Assembly: GCA_002914845.1 (NCBI GenBank)
Contig: JXTC01000314.1
Span: 40,951-104,950, forward strand
DNA from: Trema orientale
Lineage: Eukaryota; Streptophyta; Magnoliopsida; Rosales; Cannabaceae
Length of the DNA stretch: 64,000 nucleotides
Direction of reading: 5' to 3'
Shown one piece after another: positions 1 to 11,774 of this stretch. Position 1 is the first letter of the stretch. Each line of letters starts with the position of its first letter. The notes beneath the pieces were generated by a model, which made no database searches, was not told the origin of the DNA, and worked only from the letters and a program-made list of their open reading frames with translations. Both the position numbers and the translations under genes were made by a program.

Positions 1-1550
1 GAAAAAAAAGAAAGAAAGAAAGAAAGAAGAACTATATTGGTTTGCTTAGCAATATTTTTATTTTTTATTTTAAAAGTAAAATGTAAAATGAAGAATGAAG
101 ATGTTATGAATATATTGGTTGAGATAATTTCAATTGTTTTTTTTTTTTTTTGGCAAGTTTCAGGAGATTTTATTAATAATAATCAACTTTTACAAAGTAG
201 GAAATGAAAATGGGACTTTCATGGGTTCAGAAGCAATCATCCATGACGGAAATAGCAAAATCAAAAATGGGCCACTTGTTTTCAGAATGGCGAACTAAGT
301 GACAAGATGAGGCTCGTTTATTCAATTTCTAGACAAAAATATAAGTAAAAATACGAAGAAGAAGATAGTTCCGTTCAAGATATTAGATGTAAAGAACAAA
401 CATTCTTAATTGCCGAGAGCAATAATGACTAATGAAGTAGTGTATAAAGCAAACACACAAACTTTTAATGGGAATATAAAAAGCTATGTTCACTTTCAGC
501 CACTACAGATTTTCGCTATGATGAACAAGAAGAATGGATTTTTAGCCAAATAGCCAAATTTTGAGTCCCAAATTAGGAAATAGTTATTTTTCAAACATTA
601 TCAAAACAATGGCCAAGTATTTTTTTTTTTTTTAAATGGCCAAAATATGTCACTTTTATGAGAAATATATCAGTATATCTAATGTCAGTATCAAAATTGA
701 TATACTATTTGTTAAATTGACATGCTGATATACGAACATTGATATACTATACATAAAATTGATAAACAAACATAAAATCAATACACTGTACATAAAATTA
801 GTTTATTGAAAATGAACATTTAGCAAAACAATAAAGAAGGAAAAAAATAGTCATTTATTAAATAGGTAAAAAAAATGACCATTTCTTAAATTGATGTGAA
901 AAAAAGCCACTTCTTATAAATACTCCAGGAAGAATTATGAAGAAAAACGCATCCTCATGCCTCTTGAAATTCCAATTTCTCTCTGTTATCTCAAACTACC
1001 GAAATGGGCCTCCTAACATCCTCTATACACTGAAAAAACTAGGACAACCAAAATACGTGTGCAAAATCTTGTGAATGCTCCTTACTAATATACCCTTATT
1101 ACTAAAATTTATTACTAAAATTTTTGTCAGGCGTGGCATTATGGGCAGGGGGTTTTACCATCCTTCTAATCCCTATGTCAAGCTTACTGCGAAAATTGAT
1201 TCACATGTGCATGCATTACCCTAATATTGTGTCAATGCGATCTGCATCAGTATAATTAAGTTATGCACATCAACAAATCTAACGGATAGGTAACTTGCAT
1301 TTGTTTTGTGACATACTTCGAATGTGATATTTGATATTTATATATAATTATATATTCTAAATATTTCCCTTTTTTTCCCCCTAATCTAACATTTATCCTT
1401 TTCTACACCAATTTGTGCTAAATGTCTTACCCTTAAATTCCTTTGCTAAAGCTTGTCTAACCTACACTCTAGCGAAATATGCTTCTTTATGTAATGTTAA
1501 CTCTATGTGGATTCAGGTTATTCCTAGTTGTATTGTCTCTATTGTGGCTG
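1..1550. other. AT-rich intergenic DNA, no gene
   Basis: I see no coding region, RNA gene or clear transposon here. The stretch opens with a GAAA-rich purine run and contains several poly-T and poly-A tracts. Short ORFs on both strands lack splice signals and recognisable protein features. Around 660-800 there are several imperfect repeats built on 'gatatac' and 'cataaaat', which look like decayed low-complexity DNA. Confidence 0.6.
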
Positions 1551-2167
1551 TTCTGGGGGTACTTTTTTTATAATTGAATTAGAGAGAAATTAATTAAGCG
1601 TAAAAATACTTAATTAAGGATAAATAGGATAGTAGTAGAAATAGAGAAAAGGATCTAGAAAATTGTAGCAATCCAATTCCACGTGTCAGAAAATTATTAT
1701 ATCTTTGACAGCTGAACCTGCAAATAAATAGGCATGAGTGGTTTCAATAACTATCACCATGTGTTAAATAGTCAGTGTTTTTGATGCAGGTGATACCGTT
1801 CATATGATCAGAAACAAACAAAAAGATGGTTAGTTTTTCTGGCACAGGTGATTCCAGCCATTCAGTCAGAAATGTAAATAAATAATACTGAAAATAAATA
1901 ATTAGAAAATTAGATCTTTAACAGAGATGATTCCAACCATTTTATCAAAGATAAAAGACAATAAAAGTGCTAAACTTAACGTGAACGGTTGCGAACAAGG
2001 GTCGTATACGCTACAACTCAACTTGTTAAACAACTTAGAATCACGGGTCTACGAATATTTAAAGTGCAGAATTTAAATGTTAGCATAATATATATAGTCA
2101 GCACCCTACAAATATTTAGAACAGTAGAAAATAATAGGATGAGTAGCTCAGTGTTCCCAAAATCTGC

Positions 2168-2204
<37 letters not shown>

Positions 2205-2967
2205 TAATAATAAGTCTATGCATATAAACATTAACAGGAAGATATACGTATATGATATATATATATATACACGGGCATAGATATGATAATGAAAGGAATT
2301 GGTAAAAGAAATGATATGACTTTTATATAGGGATGTAGTGATTTAAAGATTTGGGTGAAGTTTATGTAATTAATGAAGCAAAAATTGAGGCACTATGAGA
2401 GAAAGGAAAGATTGATGAAGAGAGAGAAAGAGTTGATACGTAATTAGGGTGGCTTTATAATAGAGAGATAAAAATTAAGGAGGAGAAATATACCACTGAT
2501 ATCTCCATCTCCTCTAGAGTACAAACTATTAGCCTTATTTATAGGCTACAGCTTGGGTCTCCTAGCCGACTATTATACAAGACTTAATTGCTAAGTATAT
2601 GAGCATGAGGTATCATGTAAGGCTTCTTGACCTCTTACACATGTAAAAGCTAGAGGTGGCAATACTAAGATAGAGGTGGCAGCTTGAGGAAAGTTGTTAC
2701 AATGACACTTGGCTCCATTTTATTAGCTATTGCTACAATATTTGCTTAATTATTTCAATTTGGTGTTGACAAGTGGTCGAAAATGCTTGCAATTAGGTAT
2801 TGACATCTCATCACAAATAGGGTCTTCAAATGGTCTTTAGTTTCTTGTTATCATGGCATAAATTTGGCAATTTTTCAATGAAAAATTGACACGTCAAATT
2901 TTCTTAATTGACTCTATATTACATAATTATCATATTATTTGTGACTTAATATTTTAGTTAGTGACTA
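1551..2967 (-). mobile_element. LTR-like arm, inverted copy of 6849-8270
   Basis: Read on the minus strand this ~1.4 kb segment closely matches 6849-8270. Sampled stretches are roughly 90-95% identical, and both carry the same ATT/AAT microsatellite, the same TA-rich tract and the same terminal 'acccccagaa' motif. The + copy lies directly before a primer-binding-site-like motif and a gag gene, so the segment is best read as an LTR. This copy has no such motif beyond its outer end, so it is a solo LTR or the 3' LTR of a decayed minus-strand element. Short repeats at 3870-4015 match, in inverse orientation, repeats downstream of gag at 10105-10285, which favours the second reading. No canonical TG/CA ends or target duplication were found. 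Confidence 0.6.
2168..2213. repeat. (AAT)n microsatellite
   Basis: A run of ATA/AAT trinucleotides with one interruption lies inside the left LTR-like arm. The equivalent ATT tract in the right arm is at about 7629-7653 and differs in length. Confidence 0.85.
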
Positions 2968-3869
2968 ATTATTAAAATTTTGTCATACTCCAAAACATTA
3001 AGTTCCCTGAGCTATAGTGAATGTGACCATTTGCTAGAGCTCATTAATGTGAATTTTCCTCAGTATGATCTTCAAATATGTCTTGGAAGCACCATATTAA
3101 TGGAGAAAGAACTTCTTGAGAGAAGATGAAGCACATTACGTTATAGGCGCATCCCAACTAGGTTGGCACCCACCTGTAAGATAAACTAATTTTCTTCAAA
3201 TCCGAAAAGAAAGACTAATACCATCTGTAGGCAAGCTCCAAATAGCAGATAGCTAACTCTAATTGGGTTCCAGATAGTTATGTCAAAATATTTCTATTAG
3301 ATTTATCCAACCCAAACAACGCCTCATTAAAACTTTAGTAGAGCAAAATCCAGTGGAAAAAATCTCTAGAAGGAAAAAGAGTACGTTGCATGTGAGCAAC
3401 ACTTTAGAGATGGGCTTGAATATTACTGAGATTAATTTCTATGAAGCTTCAATGATTATATTCAGCTTGCTTGCCAACAGTAGTTCTTTGCAACAGCTTG
3501 TGATGTCATTGAGAATAGCTCTTCAAAAGAACATTTACTGCTTCTAAATTGTTGTGAGCATCTTATGTAAATAAATTATGAGGAAGAAATTACCTTGCAA
3601 AATTGAGAGATTAGTCCAATATAAAGAACAAAATAATTATTAGGGATAAGAATAAGAATAATAGAAACTAATAAGAGTTTCAATTAGTCCCTAATATTTA
3701 TTGGTATAGATGATAATTAATAAATTGACTACATAGCAAGATATAATATCTGATAAGGGAGTTCCCACGATAATTAATTAGACACAATCCATATCTGCTT
3801 TTTTTCTAAACTCAAAAGTATTTGTATAAAGATAAAATATGAGTATAATATCACTGATATTATTTTGAA

Positions 3870-4015
3870 ACAGATCATCTTGTTGATAGCCTTGAGATAT
3901 TCAGCATTTCGCATGATTCTGTTTTAGTCAAGTCATTCTGTCGATAGCTTTGGCATTTCGCGTGATCTTTTTTTCAGCCAAGTCATCTTGTCGATAGCTT
4001 TTGGTGTGATGCCCA
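3870..4015 (-). repeat. Short tandem repeats shared with 10105-10285
   Basis: About two and a half units of ~50-60 bp carry 'catcttgttgatagc', 'cattctgtcgatagc' and 'catcttgtcgatagc', each followed or preceded by 'cagcatttcgc' or 'ggcatttcgc'. The reverse complement of this consensus recurs at 10105-10285. Tandem repeats in the 3' non-coding part of internal regions are common in large Gypsy elements. Assignment to the same family as the flanking LTR arms is an inference. Confidence 0.5.
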
Positions 4016-6055
4016 AGATTCTCACATGCATAATAAGCCAATAATAAACATGTTCATATTGCATAATAGACATATCATGAAACTAGTATCAATTTCATGG
4101 TAAATTGCTTAAGCTGATTGTTAAATACTTTCGATAAGTATTATTGTACTAATATCTGTTGAAGTGTTCTCATATAGTGTAAAGGCTCAGTACCTTCAAA
4201 AAGAGAGCTTGGTGTATGAGAAGAACAAATAATATATTCATGAATAATATTACTATATATACATGCACTAAAATCATGTCTGTTGATAACTTGGTCAAAT
4301 TATAGTTTTTCGGTAAAATACATTTTTCACACTCTTCGGAGCCAAATTCATTGTGTGTTTAATACGTTAAATAGCTTTAATTTAATGTTTATGACTCATT
4401 TATAGCATTTTATTTGTCGGCTCCAGGTAAGCACGAGGTGGCAATCACTGTACTGAATTGGTGTTTAGTTGCACTAAACTAGCTTAGATTCAGCTTAATC
4501 GCGTAATGTCAATTTTGTGCATTCTAATAATTAGACATTTATACTACGTTTACATTATTAATTGGAGTCTAATCGACTTATTTTTATGTTTAATGATTGG
4601 TTATGGGGCTAGGTTCCACTAGATCACAATAAGATTGGCCATATGGGATTTTAGTCAAAGTATGACTAGTTTTCACTTTCTAAGCTAGGTTTCACCATTT
4701 TGGTCTACACTTGGGTGTATAGGATTGACCAGCAACGTGGTGAGTATGCTAAAGATGTTTTAGAGCTTGACACATAGATAGTAATGAGCAAAATACCCAA
4801 AATACTTCTTAGAATTTAAATTATGCCTTTTCTTAGCCATTAAATATTGATTTTAGATCAAATCTGATCATTTCTTTTCTCTTCCTCCCTTGCCATAACT
4901 TGAACCACTCCAGCCACTTTATACATCCCCTTATCCATATCCAAGAGTTTCCAAGTGGTAGAACTCAATTTGGATTTCAAGAAAGTAAGATTGGTCCAAA
5001 TTAGTCAAAGTAATTCTACTAGTTCTTCTTCCTAGGTTTTGTTTTCTTATTTCAATTCTCCACCTGATACTACTTAGATAATGTTTTCTCTAGGTCCTCT
5101 TAAGTCTTAAAATCAAAATCAAAGCCTTAGAAATCAGTTTTGTGGAAGTAGAAAACAAAAGCTTCAACAAAAGTTCAAACTAGTCAAGGTGAACTTTTTT
5201 ATAGAATTTAGAATTGGTAATTTATTTCTATTGCTTTAGCTCTTAAATCAAAGCTTTTATTTGATGAATAAATATCCTAGGAAACCTTATATGTGGCTGG
5301 AAAAGAAGAATTTAAGTAGAGGATTAAAGTTAGACTTAAAGCCCCAAAATTTGCTATTTATGGAGTTAAGTGTTTTCATGTGTAGTAGATTAAGTTTTCT
5401 ATATTTGTAATCTGAATTCTTAAACTTGAAGTGTATATTTTATTGATCCTATTATTTATTACACTCATCTGGTGGCTGGTTGTGATGTCATACAAGTGTA
5501 AAAGTAGGTTTAAATATTGTCTAAACTGAAAGGAATTCGAGTGTACTTAAGTTGTTCTAAATGATTCTCTTTGAGGTGTATATGTGAGAATTGACAGTAT
5601 TTATAAAAGCAGGTGACCTTTTGGTTCATTTTGTGATTAGGCTTTCTTATTTTGTAAAAGTTGTAATTCGGTCTTGTGCTTATTTTCTTTAAGCATTTTA
5701 CATTGTAGTGATTATCTTTGTAATAAAATTGCCATCAGGTCTTCTCTTCCGCACACCTTGCCACAGAAGATATTGACTTTTTCTACTATCTTTTCTACCG
5801 AATACAAGGTAAGTAAAGATTTATTCTAACTGCATCACAAGAACAGCAGTAGATACAAGATGTTTTCCTAAATGCTTATGTGTATTATATTAATTATATG
5901 TTTTTCATATGGTTGTCATAAAGTTTACGAAAGACATAAGCATGGCATGATCATTTAAGCATGATTTTCAAAAAAGTGAAGTTTTCCATGCATTGGATTT
6001 AAAGTAGTACCATTAAACTGATTTTACGAGATATGTTTTAAATACAGTGTTTAGT

Positions 6056-6256
6056 CTGTTTGCGTTGGGTAAGTATAGATTGCACAGGTATCCTTCTCGC
6101 ATAGGTGGGCACGGCTTACCGACTGCCGGGACTGAGCATCGTACTACGAGATTTATTAGGTGTATTACCTAGTCGGTCTGCGTTGGGTAGGTATGGTTCG
6201 CATTGGCCGTATGTTTCCTTCCCGCACAGGTGGGCACGGCTTACTAACTGCCGCGA
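6056..6256. repeat. Tandem duplication, ~117-bp period
   Basis: Two copies of a GC-richer segment, each starting near 'tctg(t/c)(t/g)tgcgttgggtaagtat' and containing 'caggtgggcacggctta', begin about 117 bp apart. Differences between copies include single-base changes and a short insertion in the second. The segment is non-coding and probably belongs to a decayed LTR. Confidence 0.65.
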
Positions 6257-6549
6257 CTTTGTAATGTACTCAAGGGCCCTATAAAGAAACATTTTCTAAG
6301 AAAAGTGCATCAAAATAAAAAGTTATGAAAGAAAGAGTACAATGGGAATTTCGATGAAGTTTATGCATAAAGCACATTCACGAGCATGCATGATCTTCAC
6401 TTGTTGAGCATTAGCTCATTTAGTTCCTGTGATGCAGGTGAGGAGATATATGATGTATAGAGTTGCTGGTTAGCTAGCACGCTTTCTTGTCGCCATAATC
6501 ATATAGATGTAGACGAGCTTGACTTGTGGGCGGTATTTTCTTTGTATTT

Positions 6550-6712
6550 TGTCGTGTCATGTTACATGTGTATTAATTGTGTCGTGTTCGTGTTTAAGTT
6601 TTTGACACGTTTATTAATCGTGTCGTATTCAGATTAGGTGTTATCGTGTCGTATCGTGTCGTAATCGTGTCGACCGAATACGATACGATAACACGAATTG
6701 CCAACCCTATTT
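6550..6712. repeat. 'gtgtcgta'-rich element remnant
   Basis: This stretch is built from repeats of 'cgtgtcgt' and ends 'gatacgataacacgaatt', giving partial self-complementarity with its beginning. Similar sequences are known in many plant genomes as non-autonomous transposon ends. The family is not assigned here. Confidence 0.4.
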
Positions 6713-6848
6713 TAGACTCAGGCTCTCGAGACTTTTCTTTAAAGGATATGGCCCCCTGTGTGGTCACAAGTCTTTTCAGTTATGTTTAAACAAATTTCTT
6801 CTTCTGAGCAGGGAAAAAAAAAAAAGAGGTGGCACATTGGATCATTGG

Positions 6849-8270
6849 GGTCATTAACTAAAATATTAAGTCATTAATATGATAATTATGTAATATGGGG
6901 TCAATTAAGAAAATTTGACGTGTTAATTTTTCATCGAAAAATTACCAAATTTATGCCATGACATTAAGAAGCTAGAGACCATTTGAAGACTCTATTTGTG
7001 ATGAGATGTCAACATCCAATTAGAAGCATTTTCGACCACTTGTCAATACTGAATTGAAACAATTAAGCAATTATTGTTGCAATAGCTAATAAAATGGAGC
7101 CAAGTGTCACTGTACTAACTTTCCTCAAGCTGCCACCTCTACCTTAGTATTGTCACCTCTAGCTTTTACACGTGTAAGAGGTCAAGAAGCGTTACATGAC
7201 ACCTCATGCTCATATACTTAGCAATTAAGTCTTATATAATAGTCGGCTAGGAGATCCAAGGTGTAGCCTATAAATAAGGCTAATAGTTTGTACTCTGGAG
7301 GAGATGATAAGACTAATAGTTTGTACTCTGGAGGAGATGGAGATATCAATGGTATATTTCTCCTTCTTAATTTTCATCTCAAAGCCACCCTAATTAAGCA
7401 TCAACTCTTTCTCTCTTTCTCCATCAATCTTTCCTTTCTCTCATAGTCCTCAGTTTTTGCTCTATTAATTACATAAACTTCACCCAAATCTTTAAATCAC
7501 TACATCCGTACACAAAAGCCATATCATTTCTTTTACCAATTCCTTTCATTATCATACCTATACTCGTGTATATATATATATATATATCATATACGTATAT
7601 CTTCCTGTTAATGTTTATATGCATATACTTATTATTATTATTATTATTATTATGTAGATTTTGAGAACGTTGAGCTACTCATCCTATTATTTTCTATTGT
7701 TCTAAATATTTGTAGGGTACTGATTATATATATTATGCTAACATTTAAATTCTGCACTATAAATATTCGCAGATCCGTGATTCTGAGTTATTTAGCAAGT
7801 TGAGTTGTAGCATATACGACCCTTGTTTGCAACTGTTCACGTTAAGTTTAGCACTTTTATTTTCTTTTTTCTTTGACAAAATGGTTGGAATCACCTCTGT
7901 CAAAGATCTAATTTTCTAATTATTTATTTTCAGTATTTTTTATTTATATTTCTGACTGAATGACTGGAATCACCCGTGTCAGAAAAACTAACTATCTTTT
8001 TGTTTGTTTCTGACCATATGGACGGTATCACCTGCATCAGAAACACTGGCTATCTAACACATGGTGATGGTTATTGAAATCATCCATACCTATGTACTAG
8101 CAGGTTGAGCTGTCGGAGTCACAATAATTTTCTGACACATGGAATTGGATTGCTACAATTTTCCACATCTTTTTCTCTATTTCTACCACTATCCTACTTA
8201 TCCTTAATTAAGCGTTTTTACGCTTAATTAATTTTCCTCTAATTTAATTACATAAAAAGCACCCCCAGAA
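6849..8270 (+). mobile_element. LTR-like arm preceding gag, probable 5' LTR
   Basis: This ~1.4 kb segment is the inverted partner of 1551-2967. It is followed within about 10 bp by a motif resembling a retrotransposon primer-binding site (8279-8294) and then by a degenerate gag gene, the expected order of 5' LTR, PBS and gag. A ~36-bp tandem duplication around 7285-7345 (tagtttgtactctggaggaga twice) is absent from the left arm. The 5' border is uncertain because no TG dinucleotide terminus is obvious. Confidence 0.6.
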
Positions 8271-8278
8271 TATTAAAA

Positions 8279-8294
8279 GCGACTCTACTGGGGA
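8279..8294 (+). promoter_or_regulatory. Primer-binding-site-like motif
   Basis: The motif gcgactctactgggga sits immediately after the LTR-like arm. From memory, Tat/Ogre-lineage Gypsy elements of plants carry a closely similar sequence, complementary to the 3' end of a tRNA-Arg, at this place. The leading TG expected in such a motif is replaced by A residues, consistent with a decayed copy. Confidence 0.4.
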
Positions 8295-8427
8295 GTAGCG
8301 AAGTGAAACTAGATTTCTTCAGTATTTCCAAAATCTCTCGGAACTCTGTCCATTCATTTATCTTGAAAAGAAAATCCACCTCTAGGCTCTGCCAAATTCT
8401 CTTCCAAAAAAAAATGTTACTATAAAA

Positions 8428-9771
8428 ATGACTGAAGAACAAAATTTACCAAGCAATGAAACATCAAGTCAGCAAGAGGAGACACTTACTCGGATAAAAA
8501 GCACGTTAGAAAATTTGGTGAAGTCTCAGGAGCTGATGATGCAGAAATTGGCTGAAACATAAAAGAAAAATAAATAGGGGACTATTGCTCCTGTCCCCTC
8601 ATGTCAAAACAATAATTTACTGGTATCAGATAATCAAAATCCCGTCATGCCAGCAACGCAAGAAAACCCTGCTAATCTCACAAATCCTGTTGGAACGAGT
8701 AATGGAAATTCCCACAGTTTCATTACCAAAGAACAACTACAAGATGTGCTCAAAATAGAGGCAGAAAAAGCTAATAAAATTATGGCAATAGTGGATTTCC
8801 AACCTCCTTATCCTGTACATATTTTATCCAAGCCATATCTGAAGGATTACACTAATCCTCCTTTTAAGAAATTTGATGGAAAGAAAGGTAATGTTAAGGA
8901 GCACGTCATTACTTTCCTAGATTATCTCGGAACCTATGCCAGCAACCATGAATTGAGGCTAAGGGAATTTTTAAAATCTCTCACAGACCGAGTATATTCA
9001 TGGTTTGCCAATTTACCAGCAGATAGTATCTCTACATAGGATGAATTGGTTGTAACATTCTGCACCAAATTCTTTATAGCAGAGCGCAAGTTAGATTTGT
9101 CTAATCTTTCCAGTATAACACAAAAAGAAAATGAATCGCTCACAACTTACATGAATAGATTCAAGGAAAAGGCTTTAGACTGCAAAGAAATCATCTCGGA
9201 GAATGAACTAATTCCGATGTGTGTCAAAAGCATGCGAGCTAAACACAAAGTCCATATTCAGAATCATGTCATTCCGAATTTTTATTCGAACTAATATTCA
9301 GAGTAAGCAACACTGAAGAAACAGTAATAGAATTGTACAAATCTTCTGAAAGGTCTAGTGCTGAAAGTTGGGGCAAGACATCTCTTTCTAAGCAAAAAAG
9401 AGAGGTCACTTTGGGTGAAAAAGCGTGTCAAGCCAAAAGAAATCGATCAACCCCTCTCGAGATACCTCTAATACAAAATCAAATCATTTCACTCGTACGA
9501 GCATGGATAGAAGACAGGGTATTACGGCCTCCACTGGTCCAAACTCCGCCTACACTAGAAGAAGCAAGGAATCCTAAATTCTGTTTGTTTTATAAAAAAG
9601 TAGGTCATGCTACATCTGACTATTATACAATATGGAAAACCTACCATGAAAAAGCTCAAAGAGGTGAAATTTTATTAGGGCAACAACAAAGAGCTGAGAA
9701 TAACCCATTCCCTAACCATGGAAGAGGTTAAATAAATGTTTACGCCTCTATTGAGACAACTAGTGGAGAAA
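8428..9771 (+). pseudogene. Broken retrotransposon gag gene
   Basis: The ATG at 8428 opens a polar segment interrupted by in-frame stops at 8560 and 8575. The same frame resumes through 8647-9292 with a Retrotrans_gag-type region (pattern ..FLDYLG..., RLREFLKSL, WFANLP, FCTKFF, YMNRFKEKA). A TAG at 9037-9039 replaces the tryptophan codon normally found in the 'S-W-D-E-L' context. After a stop at 9292 a frameshift moves the homologous reading to the frame starting at 9333, where a degraded zinc-knuckle-like stretch (FCLFYKKVGHATSDYY) keeps the spacing but has lost cysteines. No protease, reverse transcriptase or integrase follows, so the element is truncated and dead. It is probably of the Gypsy superfamily, Tat/Ogre-like by the PBS motif. 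Confidence 0.8.
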
Positions 9772-10104
9772 GCTAGTAAACAACTATCAAAAAATCCAAA
9801 AATCACCATGGAAAAATCCATTAAAGTCTCAAGTTCTATAATGAGGCAATATGAACCCTCTTCAATAATTCACTAGGTTTTAGGCCCAGGTAAGTTTTCG
9901 ATACTGACCACAATAACTCTACAAACATCCCCTTCATTGGGGACTGTTAGTCGTAAAATATTTCAGGTACAATAAATGGTTGGTTTCTATTTTCTTCTAT
10001 ACTTATATCACATGGTACATGCAATTTATAAGTTTTAGTACCAGAATATTCAATTGAGGTTACATGAAACTATAATCATTATAAATTACATCTGATAACT
10101 TATA

Positions 10105-10285
10105 CAGTCATGCGAAACGCTACGGTAATCGACAAGGTGATCTAATTAAAGTAGGATCATGTGACATGCAAAGGCTATCAACAATGTTACTTAGTTAGAG
10201 CAGAATCATGCGATATGCCATCAACGCTAATCGATAAGATGACCTAGCCAAAAGCATGATTATGCGAAATGCCAAATGTAACACT
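10105..10285 (+). repeat. Degenerate tandem repeats downstream of gag
   Basis: Roughly three ~60-bp units contain 'tcatgcgaaa(c/t)gc' and 'aatcga(c/t)aaggtga', interspersed with 'agcagaatcatgcgatatgcc'. They are the reverse-complement counterpart of 3870-4015. Their position after gag suggests 3' internal sequence of the same retroelement with pol deleted. Confidence 0.5.
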
Positions 10286-10619
10286 CCTTGGCTTAACTAT
10301 ATGACTATATAGGTCAAATTAGGACGCATTATTCTTTCTTAAACCATAACTTTAGTTTTGCGAAAAGAGGTGGTCCAATTTAAACTTTTCAAACTCTAAA
10401 ACAAAAGAAATTGCGTGGCATTACTTTTTAAAAATGTCTTTACAAAATATATAACTAAAAACTCATTATTAGTTTATCTTGCCATCATCAGTAATATTTA
10501 CCACACACCAGAATAACATAATTATTAAAATTTTGTCACACCCCAAAACAGTGGCAAACAATTTATCTACTTAAATAAAAAATTTCCTTTACTCAAAATA
10601 ATAATAATAAGCCTTTTTA

Positions 10620-10750
10620 CTACCAAAACCCCCTAAACTCGAACAATTTAATAAAATTAATCCTGAACTCAATTTTTTAGTGCAAAATCCCCTAAACTCG
10701 GAACAATTTTGTATAATTAATCTTGAACTCAATTTTTTAGAGCAAAACCC
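10620..10750. repeat. ~60-bp tandem duplication
   Basis: Two adjacent copies share 'ccctaaactcg(g)aacaattt' and 'ttaatc(c/t)tgaactcaatttttta'. The wording resembles ends of plant MITE families, but no terminal inverted repeats were identified. Confidence 0.55.
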
Positions 10751-11774
10751 CATGATATCCCCTCATGTTAGTTTTGTTAGAAAAAAAAATTTTCTGCTAG
10801 TTTTTTTTACTGTTAAGTCTTTATTCTCTTATTTGTGGCTTTTAAGTCCTCATTTTTATATTTTTGTTTCACGTTAATCCTTTTTAAACTTTTCTATCCA
10901 AAACTGGGTTAATTAGCACTTGTCCAAAAGATGTTCATCTCAGTAGGGCTAAAATTGGAAATAAAAGAAAATTATTATTTAAAAAAATAAAAAAATAAAA
11001 AATAAAAAGAGTTGAGGTTACCGTTTTCGTTCAAGACGGATGTAAGAAATTAGAAAATTTTATTGGGTTCCAATATGAATCTAATTTGATCCAAGTATCC
11101 ATATATCTAGAAGAAAGATATACAATTTGTTTTGCCTAATTTATAGAGGATACCTTCTTTTTTGTCCTCTATAAATTGGGCAAATGGAAGTGGGAAGAGC
11201 GAAGGAGCTTGTAAATAAAAATGCTGAAAAACATCTACAGAACAGTGCAATATATGAAAATTTGTTCCATTACGTTTTGTTGAACCCATCAGAAGAATTG
11301 GCACTGTGTCTAGTAGTACATATATGTGCAATATAGCTAGCAAAATTTCATTCATTGGATCACATATACAGGTAACTGTACACAGAATTGGCAATTACGG
11401 TTGAAGACGGAACACGAGGAACAATGTGCTTCCATCCAATGGTATCGCATTGTTGTATAAGGCTAATTAGATGAAGGTGAACCTAAAGGAGTGCACCAGA
11501 TGGACAAAATACAACTACGTGCCTAGCAGACCACTTGGAGCTATATACTTAATATGATACAGCCGTATAAACATTAGAAGGCACCCAAAAAACAAAACTA
11601 TACAAGAGAAACCTCTTCTCAAGCAAGACAGTACACGTAGCCCGCCCTTTCAGGCGTGTCAATCACATTACCATGTCATGTCTAGAAGCATGAAAGGTGT
11701 TAGATTATAGATGAACTAGCAAAATCTTATATGCAGGATGAACCTCTTTTGTCAAGTGTGTCAATATTGTGTCC

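Larger units (their letters stand above)
2968..6848. other. Transposon-derived spacer between inverted LTR arms
   Basis: No gene is visible in these 3.9 kb. Short degenerate repeats at 3870-4015 share a consensus (cat(c/t)ttgtcgatagc...ggcatttcgc) with the minus strand of 10105-10285, so this part is probably decayed internal sequence of the same element family. The part from about 4580 to 6480 resembles a Gypsy-type LTR in style, including a GC-richer tandem repeat at 6056-6256, but I could not define its ends. The stretch 6550-6712 is rich in 'gtgtcgta' words. Everything here is non-coding. Confidence 0.5.
9772..11774. other. Intergenic DNA with repeat debris, no gene
   Basis: No coding region is supported. 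The stretch contains decayed tandem units at 10105-10285 (inverse of 3870-4015), a ~60-bp duplication at 10620-10750, a run of low-complexity A/T near 10970-11010, and a small inverted repeat at about 11136-11182 (gcctaatttatagagga ... tcctctataaattgggc). The 3' UTR of the minus-strand TRFL gene probably lies near 11500-11774, but no polyadenylation signal is clear. Confidence 0.55.

Noticed and set aside
6550-6712. CRISPR-like regular repeats
   Set aside because: The 'gtgtcgta' words are overlapping and irregular with no spacers, and the genome is a plant's.
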